A DNA stretch of 53,277 nt from a virus. Below the pieces are notes generated by a model, which did no database searches, was not told the origin of the DNA, and worked only from the letters and a program-made list of their open reading frames with translations. The stretch is taken from positions 1-53,277 of the IMG/VR virus record IMGVR_UViG_3300002053_000026; one strand, written 5' to 3'. Shown here one piece after another: positions 1-7,496 of the stretch. The stretch's first letter is position 1, and each line of letters starts with the position of its first letter. The position numbers and the translations under genes were made by a program.

Positions 1-106
1 TGGATGCATTATTGGTTATTGTATGTCCATATCTTTGTAATGTTGGTATTAGTACTTGCATCCTCAATTCTGCTGCTATATGGGTTGTAACTATTTTAAT
101 TATCAT
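1..106 (-). CDS. N-terminal fragment of an unidentified protein, cut by the window edge
   Basis: An ATG at 106 opens a frame that runs off the left edge after 35 codons. It begins MIIKIVTTHIAAELRMQVLI. The alternating hydrophobic beta-strand/helix start resembles the first Rossmann unit of a GT-B glycosyltransferase, but the fragment is too short to assign. A GGTGAGGT ribosome binding site lies just upstream. It follows the glycosyltransferase gene in the same direction, which fits a continuing glycan module. Confidence 0.5.
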   Translation of the reverse strand, partial: MIIKIVTTHIAAELRMQVLIPTLQRYGHTITNNAS

Positions 107-107
107 T

Positions 108-182
108 TCATACCTCACCATAATTAAAAACTTGATATTTGTTGTTTGTTTCTTCTATGGACTGCCAAATTTCTCTACGCAT
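108..182 (-). CDS. Possible 24-residue peptide gene
   Basis: ATG at 182 overlaps the end of the upstream glycosyltransferase frame, and the TGA sits 1 nt before the start of the next gene. It begins MRREIWQSIEET and reads like protein. Full occupancy of an otherwise empty gap and coupling on both sides are the only support. It may instead be non-coding spacer or the broken tail of the upstream gene. Confidence 0.3.
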   Translation of the reverse strand: MRREIWQSIEETNNKYQVFNYGEV

Positions 183-930
183 TGTTATTCATAGCTCTTC
201 TAAATATTTGTCCCAATAATGTTGGTGATGTTATGAGTTGTTCGCGGCTCATTGTTAGAAATGGGCTATTGGCTTGTTTAAACATTTCATGGAAAAGCAT
301 ACATCCATACGATCCTTCAATGCAATATTTGTTTATTGACTCTTTGCCACTAAATCTAAACGCTTCCCATGAGGCTATGGGTTGAATTAATCTATGATCA
401 AGATGATGATAATTTTTCCCTTTGACGGCTTGTCGAATAATTCCAGGCCCCATGGAACCCCATTGAAATATATGATGAGGAGGATGTAAACTAAGCATAT
501 GTTCTATTAGAGAAACAGCTTTGGAAATCACTGTACCGCTCTTTTCTGAAAGTAAAAAACCACATTCTGGTTCACCATATTTTAGGGTAGGGGATGCTGT
601 CGCCACTAAATCAATTCCATCTTTTAAGAATTCAAATAATGGTTTTAAACTTTGGAATAAAACTATATCAACATCAAGCCAGATATCCCCGTATTCTCGC
701 AAAAGCATATATCTCAAATAATTAGATTTATTATTAATTTGTGATATCTGAAAGAAAGCATCAGGGATATTGGGAAGAAATTGTTTAACATTTTTAGTTG
801 TGAGTAGATGGATATCAAAATCTATATCACAATATTTATGAATAGTTTCTAAACAAAGTTTTATATAGTCTGGAATATCGGTTTGGCCTGGTGGGTTATC
901 CCAAAATTGCCAAATTTTCTTTTTCGTCAT
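175..930 (-). CDS. GT32-type (DXD) glycosyltransferase
   Basis: A 251-residue protein starting MTKKKIWQFWDN. It has the hallmark of capsular polysaccharide/GT32 glycosyltransferases: SNYLRYMLLREYGDIWLDVD, with the metal-binding DVD at residues 86-88 that coordinates the sugar nucleotide. The start at 930 is preferred over an upstream one at 978 because AAGGAAA precedes it and its ATG overlaps the TGA of the upstream frame. It would transfer a sugar from a nucleotide donor in the cytosol. The acceptor is unknown: host surface glycan, phage structural protein or modified DNA are all possible. Neighbouring methyltransferase and sulfotransferase genes suggest a decorated oligosaccharide. Confidence 0.75.
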   Translation of the reverse strand: MTKKKIWQFWDNPPGQTDIPDYIKLCLETIHKYCDIDFDIHLLTTKNVKQFLPNIPDAFFQISQINNKSNYLRYMLLREYGDIWLDVDIVLFQSLKPLFEFLKDGIDLVATASPTLKYGEPECGFLLSEKSGTVISKAVSLIEHMLSLHPPHHIFQWGSMGPGIIRQAVKGKNYHHLDHRLIQPIASWEAFRFSGKESINKYCIEGSYGCMLFHEMFKQANSPFLTMSREQLITSPTLLGQIFRRAMNNNA

Positions 931-1571
931 TTTTTTATTTTCCTTACTGGAGTTGTCAATGCCTTTTCTGCTGACCAACCATATTTATAGATTCTTTGGT
1001 GAAGAACATAATATGGAACTTTAGTTTCTTCAGCCCAAGCAGCAATGCATTTAAATTTTCCGTCAAATAAAATTAAACAATTATTACGTTTATTCCGACT
1101 ATTCTGTTTTGATGTAACCCATTTACAATTTTCTTTGCAATATCCTTTATCGTTATCAATTCGGTCAATTTGGTGATCCTTTGGCGATTCGCCCATATCC
1201 TCAAAGAAATTTTTGAATGAATTTAACCATCTATCACAAACAATAATTTTTCTATCCCCGTAGTGCGGATAACTTTCATCATTGGGATTATAGCATCGTT
1301 GTTTCATGTTATGCCATTATATATATTCTTTAGACATTTTCCCTCTTATGCTATGTCCATGTTTTGTTGATTTTTTAATTATTATTTCTTTTCGTAAACA
1401 ACCGCAACTTTTAATATTACCTCGTTTAATTTCACTACCACAAGCAATTATTTTATTGTTGCAATCACATCTGCATAACCAATGTGGTTTATAATATTTA
1501 CAATTATTAACCCTTTCGAGGACGGTCAATCTACCAAATTTTTGCCCAGTTAAATCAATAAATCTACTCAT
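927..1571 (-). pseudogene. HNH homing-endonuclease-like gene interrupted by one in-frame TAA
   Basis: Two frames in the same register, 1317-1571 and 927-1307, are separated only by TAA at 1317-1319 and three codons. Joined, they align end to end with the intact endonuclease at 41407-42018: a zinc-ribbon-like N-terminus (FIDLTGQKFGRLTV, CRCDC, SCGCL), then GDRKIIVCDRW, HQIDRIDND and CKWVT, then a C-terminal IAAWAEE segment. The stop falls where the intact copy has Ser in PTYHSW, so one base change (TCA to TAA) explains it. It sits between a methyltransferase and a glycosyltransferase, as a mobile intron-less endonuclease would. Readthrough or reinitiation at ATG 1307 cannot be excluded. Confidence 0.75.
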
Positions 1572-1573
1572 TT

Positions 1574-2149
1574 TTACCTCAATATCGAAGGTAGCAACAT
1601 GTGCCTATGATCACCGGCATAAATATGTAGATTGTTAATACCTTCAGTTTTTAGTCTTTCACGCAACTCATTTTCCTGTGGCCTGGCCGTAGGAGATTTT
1701 CTTACATCGAAATCTACTAATACAGCCTTTATTTTACCATATTCTCCTGAGTCAATAAGGTCCGTTATAATCCGGCATTCACTACCCTCACAATTTAGTT
1801 TTAGAAAAACTTCGTCGTCTTTACAAACAGAATCCTTAAACCAATCTGATGCTTTAATAAATTTGCACTTGGTGATACGTGGTTCAGGAGCGCAAGTTGT
1901 TTGATAGTCGGAATGTACGGTACCACCGACTGAACCCTCATTATATAAATTCATTTCACACGTTTCTGACCATAATCCTGCTCGCACAATTGTTACTTTG
2001 GAATGCTTTTTAAATTTACGTTCTAAAATATTGTAACATATAGGTGAAGGCTCAAATCCAACAATATGATCAATCCTAAATCGTGGTCGTAATATTAATT
2101 CTATAGTTTGTCCAATGTTACTTCCTACATCCAAAAAAATACGACTCAT
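1574..2149 (-). CDS. FkbM-family SAM-dependent methyltransferase
   Basis: A 191-residue protein with the class I methyltransferase motif DVGSNIG at residues 7-13 for S-adenosylmethionine binding, and the FkbM-type KLNCEGSE at 117-124. FkbM enzymes typically O-methylate sugars or small hydroxylated molecules in glycan and natural-product clusters. The start at 2149 overlaps the TAA of the upstream gene (TAATG). An upstream extension to 2191 would invade that gene and lacks family similarity. The likely job here is methyl-capping a sugar made or transferred by adjacent genes; the substrate is not visible. Confidence 0.75.
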   Translation of the reverse strand: MSRIFLDVGSNIGQTIELILRPRFRIDHIVGFEPSPICYNILERKFKKHSKVTIVRAGLWSETCEMNLYNEGSVGGTVHSDYQTTCAPEPRITKCKFIKASDWFKDSVCKDDEVFLKLNCEGSECRIITDLIDSGEYGKIKAVLVDFDVRKSPTARPQENELRERLKTEGINNLHIYAGDHRHMLLPSILR

Positions 2150-2991
2150 TATTTTCTCCAATCGGTATATACAAAACGAGCCAAGAAACAATCATTATGT
2201 ATATGGAATGCAAATTTTAATTGAGACAAAAGACCTGTTATTTTTAATTGTTTAAGAGCAAATTCATGATTAGATGGCACACCCTCTCTTAGAAAACGAC
2301 CTACGTTGTCATATAAATTACCAAATTTATCAACTATTTCGGAACCACCAAAAAACCAATAATCTGCCAATGCTGGATAATGTGGTGTATGCGGGTAACC
2401 AGTATGTGTATGTTGTAAAGTGGGATCATTTTTCTTATCCCATCCATGGAAAAACCAATCTTCATGTCTAATTCCTTGACCATTTGGGAGTTTCATGACA
2501 CACCAATTCGACGCATAAAAAAAATTGGGATCAAACTTATTAAAGTGTACATCAACCATCCAAGCAACATCAAACCTACCAATCATCACCATATCATACT
2601 TGAAACCATGCTCTTGTTCATATTGTTTCTTTAATTGCATACATTTCTGGATGCTATACCAACGAGCGATTGTTATTTGTATCTTAGAAGTAATACCATC
2701 TGGATAATTTTTATCAACTTTTGCGCCAGTAATACTGAATTTTGGAATTGGTTCAAATATAGCCTTTTTAGGTTGATAAGCATTAATTAATTCCTGCTGG
2801 ACATTCATGCTAGGGGTATGTATAAATACGTCTATATCATTGTGGGCGAATAAATGTCGTTGATAATGTTCGAATCCTTTCGTCCATTCGACAGGTGTTC
2901 TTTTCCCCGTCTTGCCGTCCCACATTTGACCACCAACTATTTTTTGGCCAGGATGTGATGCTAAACCAGTTAAGCATAATGCTACTCTCAT
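2149..2991 (-). CDS. Putative glycosyltransferase-like protein of a viral/phage type
   Basis: A 280-residue protein starting MRVALCLTGL with a strong GGAG site overlapping the upstream TAG. Visible features are a Rossmann-like start, an aromatic-rich body, and a short acidic motif in MIGRFDVAW that could be the metal-binding DXD-like element. Similar proteins occur in marine phages and giant viruses beside glycan genes, but I recognise no named family with confidence. It is followed without a gap by the FkbM methyltransferase. A glycosyltransferase role is inferred mainly from context and the GRFD segment. Confidence 0.5.
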   Translation of the reverse strand: MRVALCLTGLASHPGQKIVGGQMWDGKTGKRTPVEWTKGFEHYQRHLFAHNDIDVFIHTPSMNVQQELINAYQPKKAIFEPIPKFSITGAKVDKNYPDGITSKIQITIARWYSIQKCMQLKKQYEQEHGFKYDMVMIGRFDVAWMVDVHFNKFDPNFFYASNWCVMKLPNGQGIRHEDWFFHGWDKKNDPTLQHTHTGYPHTPHYPALADYWFFGGSEIVDKFGNLYDNVGRFLREGVPSNHEFALKQLKITGLLSQLKFAFHIHNDCFLARFVYTDWRK

Positions 2992-3000
2992 GTGTAACTC

Positions 3001-3567
3001 CTATTTCAGTATACGAACTATTTTTCGTTCTTCTCCAGATGCTGTATCGTCTGTAAATGGTACAAATTGATATTCACGGCCAAATTCCTTTACCCATTCG
3101 TAGAATGCTTTTTGTTCATGATCGTCGTACTTAGCGTCATGTCTATAAAACCATTCATCAAAAACAATAATTGTTCCTTCTGTTATCCAAGCATTTAAAG
3201 CCCACAAAACTTCTTTAGCAGAGCTATATAAGTCGGAATCAATATGTAATAGTGCTATTGGTTGTGCTATTTTTAGATATTTGGGTAGTGTATCAGTAAA
3301 CCATCCGGCATAAAATTTCACGCCTGAAACATCAGGTATGACGCCGTTAGTGGAGAAGTATTGTGACGGCACAACGACTGTTCCATTTTTATCTATCCAA
3401 TCTTCTGGTAATCCAACGAAAGAATCAAAACCAAATATTTTAAATGATTCATCAAGTGATTGTCGAATAACTCTAATAGTGGTACCACGACAGACACCAA
3501 ACTCCAAAACATGTTTGTATCTTTTGTCCACCAATGTTAATCCGTATTGTAGACTAGAACGTGCCAC
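3001..3567 (-). CDS. TylF/macrocin-O-methyltransferase-like protein
   Basis: 188 residues from a GTG at 3567, with VLEFGVCRG (20-28) as the SAM-binding motif I, FGFDSFVGLPE (45-55), HIDSD (108-112) and VFDEWF (135-140) that supply metal and substrate contacts in TylF-like sugar O-methyltransferases. The GTG overlaps the end of the sulfotransferase gene by 14 nt and has a GAGAG site; a TTG at 3606 is the alternative. It probably methylates a sugar hydroxyl. It is the second methyltransferase in this cluster, from a different family than the FkbM one. Confidence 0.72.
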   Translation of the reverse strand: MARSSLQYGLTLVDKRYKHVLEFGVCRGTTIRVIRQSLDESFKIFGFDSFVGLPEDWIDKNGTVVVPSQYFSTNGVIPDVSGVKFYAGWFTDTLPKYLKIAQPIALLHIDSDLYSSAKEVLWALNAWITEGTIIVFDEWFYRHDAKYDDHEQKAFYEWVKEFGREYQFVPFTDDTASGEERKIVRILK

Positions 3568-4225
3568 GATTACATCTCTCTTTGTATTCTTCCAACAGTT
3601 TATCAAAATTATTTAAAAATTCTTGATCCTCAACCGAAACATCAAAGGGTTTATTATCTGGCGGATGCCAACCAACAGTATCGGTAATAATACTAGATGG
3701 CTTTCTTTTCCATCCTAATTGCTGTTCAATCTTTTCCAAAATAACTTCCTGATCTTTTTTCATTTGTTCGTATGTTATAGTCCAATCGGCATACGACATC
3801 CAAAACATATTGGTTATTATCCATAATTCAGGTGGTGTAGCAAGTTGATCCTGTATCCAACTCCTTCTTGATTGAATAGTAATTTTATCATCAAGAAAGA
3901 TCTTACACTTACCTTCTATTCTCGGCATTTTTCTGTATGGTATTCGTATAAAATCGGAAAAACTATTGAGCCCAATACCATTACGCTCTCTCATTCTAAA
4001 AACAGACATTAAAACTGGTTGTATGCTACGACTACAGTGAACTATGTGTGCTCGCTGAAAGCGATCTCGTATTTCTGGCTCAAGCTTATGGCCGCCAAAC
4101 ATATCCATATATTTTTTATATGGGGTAACGAAATTATCAAATATAGTTCTGAGTACCCAATGTGTTCCACTTCTTGGATGAGTCACCAGTCGCAATCGAT
4201 CTTTTTTGAGATTTGATTTAGCCAT
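3554..4225 (-). CDS. Sulfotransferase-like protein
   Basis: A 223-residue protein with THPRSGTHW at residues 15-23. This matches the 5'-phosphosulfate loop of PAPS-dependent sulfotransferases (family pattern xPKSGTxW), followed by a helix and a plausible 3'-phosphate region (HCSRSIQPVLMS). It would transfer sulfate from PAPS to a glycan or small molecule. The length is slightly short for the family. ATG at 4225 overlaps the upstream stop by 8 nt, indicating coupling with the nucleotidyltransferase-kinase gene. No PAPS synthesis gene is in the window, so the donor would be host-made. Confidence 0.68.
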   Translation of the reverse strand: MAKSNLKKDRLRLVTHPRSGTHWVLRTIFDNFVTPYKKYMDMFGGHKLEPEIRDRFQRAHIVHCSRSIQPVLMSVFRMRERNGIGLNSFSDFIRIPYRKMPRIEGKCKIFLDDKITIQSRRSWIQDQLATPPELWIITNMFWMSYADWTITYEQMKKDQEVILEKIEQQLGWKRKPSSIITDTVGWHPPDNKPFDVSVEDQEFLNNFDKLLEEYKERCNRGTF

Positions 4226-5795
4226 TTGTCTCCAATAGATTGAATAACATCAACTTCCCAAGATGAAATAACATTTCCGCATATGGTTGATGATGAAGGG
4301 CAGCAATATTTAAATAAATTAAAGCAGTCAAAATTTCTACCTTGTGAAAATCATAATGATGTTGTATCAAATGTCGCCTAAACCAAGTTTCGCAATCAAT
4401 CAATGTCTGTCGTCTCAATAAATCAAAATTGACGACAGTACCATCTATGTCAATTTCGTACAAACCTTTATTAATGATACCATGTGAGACAATCAAACCA
4501 TGCCATAATTTGGCTAAATCATAATAGATATCTCCGTAATCAGTTAGTCCACCAAAGTTTTGTCTCCAATCCAAGAGTTTAAAATTATCGCCAGTATCTA
4601 TCACGTTTTCAAAATGCAGATCACCATGAAATCTTACAGGAATACCTTCCGATATCCATTTCCAGTCTACGCAATTTAGTAATTCTGCTATTGGTGGAAC
4701 AACGACACTATTAATACATTGATATGTATCTTCATATCCAAAACGATCGAAATATTCCTGCACTCTCAATTTGGTTTTATCTTCATAAAACTGTCGATAT
4801 ATTTCACGATCATCAACAGTTAGCAATCTACTATCACTCCACAAATCATTCAGCCATTCCAGGAAATCTTTGAATCTAGCAATAGTGATAATTTCTGATA
4901 AAGTTCTTCCTGCTACCATATTGTAACAATACATATTAGATGTACTATCAATAACAGTTGGTACATATCTATCTAATTGTTTTGCTCTATTGACTCTTTG
5001 TTTGATAAACGATTTATCTGTAGAAAACTTAATAACTCGATTATTACAAAACCAAATGTGTTCCTGTTCTTTTGGTAAAATATGTGGATCACCTTCATTA
5101 CCAAAAACTTTATTTGCATGAGTTAAAGCTTCTATTGTACCAGTATCATACCAAGTAAATCTTTTTCCTTGGACCTTTTGACCTTTTACCATTCTTGACA
5201 AAGCGAACGATTCGCCTTGTTTTGTACCCCCAATCGTTAATGCAATTTGCATATTGCTCCAGAATGCTTCGTAATCGTTGATACCACAAATCCCAATATA
5301 CGCTGGAGCTTCTGTATGAATTCCTTTTTCTCCTAAATCCTTAACTATTGTATTATCCCATGAGTCCACAATAACAGAACGATAATCTTGACTAGCGCGA
5401 ACGTCGGCATATCCTATCCAATCACAGTCCGGTATTGGCATATCTTCTTTTATTATACCATCATTTGTAATAAAAATGAATGGACACTGCAAGTATTCTC
5501 TACAATCATATAAATTTGCACCAAAACCTTTGGGCTTATCCCATGCATTTTTAGCCCATACGAATGTGAAATTACGATCTGGATAAGCTAACATTAGAAA
5601 TTCTTTAACTAATTCACCTTTATATCCTAAATTAATAATCAATTCTATATCTGGCGGAAACTTCTCGATAATATATGAAATGATTGGACGATTGGCTACT
5701 GGTACAAGTGTTTTATTAACATGGTCACAATGATTACCAAGTCTTGATCCAACTCCAGCCGTTGGAATTAATACTTTATATTTACTGTCGCCCAT
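4218..5795 (-). CDS. Sugar-nucleotide-type nucleotidyltransferase fused to an APH/choline-kinase-like kinase
   Basis: 525 residues, two domains. Residues 1-230 carry PTAGVGSRL (11-19), NKTLVPV (27-33) and TND (110-112), the signature of NTP-dependent sugar-1-phosphate or phosphocholine nucleotidyltransferases. Residues 245-525 carry HGDLHFENV (390-398) and LLDWRQNF (407-414), the catalytic loop and metal site of aminoglycoside phosphotransferase/choline kinases. One chain could phosphorylate a small molecule and activate it as an NDP or CDP derivative, like LicA plus LicC. The start at 5795 (MGDSKYKV) follows GAGG by 6 nt and overlaps the cupin stop. The substrate is unknown. Confidence 0.75.
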   Translation of the reverse strand: MGDSKYKVLIPTAGVGSRLGNHCDHVNKTLVPVANRPIISYIIEKFPPDIELIINLGYKGELVKEFLMLAYPDRNFTFVWAKNAWDKPKGFGANLYDCREYLQCPFIFITNDGIIKEDMPIPDCDWIGYADVRASQDYRSVIVDSWDNTIVKDLGEKGIHTEAPAYIGICGINDYEAFWSNMQIALTIGGTKQGESFALSRMVKGQKVQGKRFTWYDTGTIEALTHANKVFGNEGDPHILPKEQEHIWFCNNRVIKFSTDKSFIKQRVNRAKQLDRYVPTVIDSTSNMYCYNMVAGRTLSEIITIARFKDFLEWLNDLWSDSRLLTVDDREIYRQFYEDKTKLRVQEYFDRFGYEDTYQCINSVVVPPIAELLNCVDWKWISEGIPVRFHGDLHFENVIDTGDNFKLLDWRQNFGGLTDYGDIYYDLAKLWHGLIVSHGIINKGLYEIDIDGTVVNFDLLRRQTLIDCETWFRRHLIQHHYDFHKVEILTALIYLNIAALHHQPYAEMLFHLGKLMLFNLLETNG

Positions 5796-6129
5796 AATCA
5801 TCCTCAACGCGTATGGTATCATCTTGTTCCGGCGTAGATGCTTCTAAATAAACTACGTCTGTTAAACCTTCCATGCGATGTGTTCTTCCTGCTGGAATAG
5901 TATGAAATTCTCCAGAACCTAAAGTTATATTTTCCCAAGTCGAATCTGCACCTTCAAAATTTCTAGTAATAAGCAACGTGCCACTTATCACTATAATAGT
6001 TTCTTCTTTTTGTTCATGATATTGTAAACTACAACGTTTTCCTGCTTGCATAAACAAGCGTTTAACCATATAGTGATCATTAACTTCTAAAATTTCTTCT
6101 TTCCCCCATGGTTTACAAACAACTTTCAT
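5782..6129 (-). CDS. Cupin resembling mannose-6-phosphate isomerase type II
   Basis: A 115-residue single cupin. The start KPWGKEE and the blocks SLQYHEQKEE (34-43) and PAGRTHRME (79-87) follow the small cupin domain of type II phosphomannose isomerases, with the His and Glu ligands of the metal site present. It could interconvert hexose-6-phosphates or bind a related sugar phosphate. It overlaps both neighbours: its stop lies inside the start of the nucleotidyltransferase-kinase gene, and its start is 17 nt before the aldolase stop. Supplying a sugar phosphate for activation is a reasonable inference. Confidence 0.7.
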   Translation of the reverse strand: MKVVCKPWGKEEILEVNDHYMVKRLFMQAGKRCSLQYHEQKEETIIVISGTLLITRNFEGADSTWENITLGSGEFHTIPAGRTHRMEGLTDVVYLEASTPEQDDTIRVEDDYGRQ

Positions 6130-7120
6130 CTACTTCTCCTAATGCAACCATATAATGCTCAATTACTTGGGTTACTTCATCGACAATACCTTGTCGTATA
6201 TCGAATAATTTATCTAACTTATTTATTATAGCAGAATAATTTGATCCATTAAAATGGTAATGACCAGCCACTAATGTATTTAGCATCCGTTGTGGATTAT
6301 TGGTTGGATCAACCCATTTGCGCCATCTATCCCCCCGGATCACTTCGTCTATAAATGATTGTGTATCAATACCATATATCAAGGCTTGAGATAATACATA
6401 ATTAGTTTGCACGACACCCAATTGCGGTGCGATATTTACTGCATCTACTAATCCTTGTCTAGCTTTTATTCCTCTATCGCTAAGATAATCTGCATTATGT
6501 TCTTTTAATTTAATTCCATGATAATGAATGATTTCATGAAGTTTATTAACTTTTTCCTCATTAAAAATACCAGCTTGATAATTTTCTCGTACTAAACTGC
6601 CAGTTTGTACGACATAAAACTCTGGTTTCTCTGTTTTTTTAATAAATTCTATGTCAGCAGTAACGCGATCTACATCATTTTCTGCCTCACCAATATTTTC
6701 GTCTGTACCAATTTCGAAAAGAATTTTGGAATTAAATTGTTTTGCTAGTTCCATTAGTGAAATCGTAGATTGTAATTTAGTTTGATGATTCCCTTGCAAA
6801 TGACACAAGTCTATGTGAATTAAATCAAAACCATATTCTATATCGCTAATAATGACATCGCGGAAAGTAGTAACTTCTTTTGCAAATCCAGGACCACAGT
6901 GATCACGACAAATCACAACATCAGCATCAGGATACTGCTGCCTCATATTGGCTATATATTTGGCATATTCTGAAGTTGTAAAAACATATCCCCCTTTCCA
7001 ATGAACTTGATTCAAAGAACAAATTAACATTAATTGTTTTTTATATCTACCTGAAAAACGAAATACTGCCTCTATAATTTCTTTACTCATCGGCCCAATA
7101 GCTAACTTAGATGTTAACAT
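6113..7120 (-). CDS. GatZ/KbaZ-like TIM-barrel aldolase-family protein
   Basis: About 335 residues. LICSLNQVHWKGGYVFTTSE (32-51), RDHCGPG (72-78) and FEIGTDE (135-141) resemble the tagatose-1,6-bisphosphate aldolase GatZ/KbaZ family (family patterns ATSNQVNQxGGYTGM, GGDHLGP and IGTEVPVPGG). GatZ proteins are TIM barrels that act with, or replace, a class II aldolase subunit. In this cluster it more likely makes or splits a sugar phosphate for a nucleotide sugar. ATG 7120 has GGGATGG upstream; ATG 7135 is also possible. It overlaps the HAD gene, suggesting sequential steps. Confidence 0.6.
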   Translation of the reverse strand: MLTSKLAIGPMSKEIIEAVFRFSGRYKKQLMLICSLNQVHWKGGYVFTTSEYAKYIANMRQQYPDADVVICRDHCGPGFAKEVTTFRDVIISDIEYGFDLIHIDLCHLQGNHQTKLQSTISLMELAKQFNSKILFEIGTDENIGEAENDVDRVTADIEFIKKTEKPEFYVVQTGSLVRENYQAGIFNEEKVNKLHEIIHYHGIKLKEHNADYLSDRGIKARQGLVDAVNIAPQLGVVQTNYVLSQALIYGIDTQSFIDEVIRGDRWRKWVDPTNNPQRMLNTLVAGHYHFNGSNYSAIINKLDKLFDIRQGIVDEVTQVIEHYMVALGEVDESCL

Positions 7121-7481
7121 TTTCCATCCCACCATTTCTTTCTAAATTAATACATGCAGCAGTAGGAATATTACTATCTGGTTTTACATCATTAATTACT
7201 ACTCTTTGTCCTCTGGGTAAACCCATAATCAATGCATGATAATACAATCCCAACCTTTCTATTTGTTTCATTGTAAATAACCTTGCACTTTCTGGTCGTC
7301 CGGTTGTAATTATAACTTTATACCCACAACGACACCATATATCGAATTTTTCTTTTACACCAGGTAATAATACACAAGGACTATTAAGAATTTGCGATAA
7401 ACTACCGTAGTGTTTGACAATACAGCCATCAAAATCACAAAAAATAGTTTTTATATATTCAGCATGATTAATGTCTGACAT
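7107..7481 (-). CDS. HAD-superfamily phosphatase
   Basis: 124 residues with the HAD motifs in order: DFDG (16-19, nucleophile and acid Asp), TTGRPE (59-64) and INDVK (96-100). It is a minimal HAD without a visible cap, like KdsC or small sugar-phosphate phosphatases. It would hydrolyse a phosphoester in the cytosol, probably of the sugar intermediate handled by the next gene. The ATG at 7481 follows GGGAG by 7 nt; an upstream TTG at 7487 is less likely. The stop overlaps the aldolase start. Confidence 0.72.
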   Translation of the reverse strand: MSDINHAEYIKTIFCDFDGCIVKHYGSLSQILNSPCVLLPGVKEKFDIWCRCGYKVIITTGRPESARLFTMKQIERLGLYYHALIMGLPRGQRVVINDVKPDSNIPTAACINLERNGGMENVNI

Positions 7482-7496
7482 TAGCAATCTCCCAGC

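Noticed and set aside
175-4225. Possible reassignment of TAG to an amino acid, as in some large phages
   Set aside because: TAG ends several genes (for example at 3001 and 3554) with a ribosome binding site and the next start directly at the stop, and readthrough would fuse unrelated proteins. In-frame stops in broken genes include TAA, TAG and TGA, so no single codon is reassigned.
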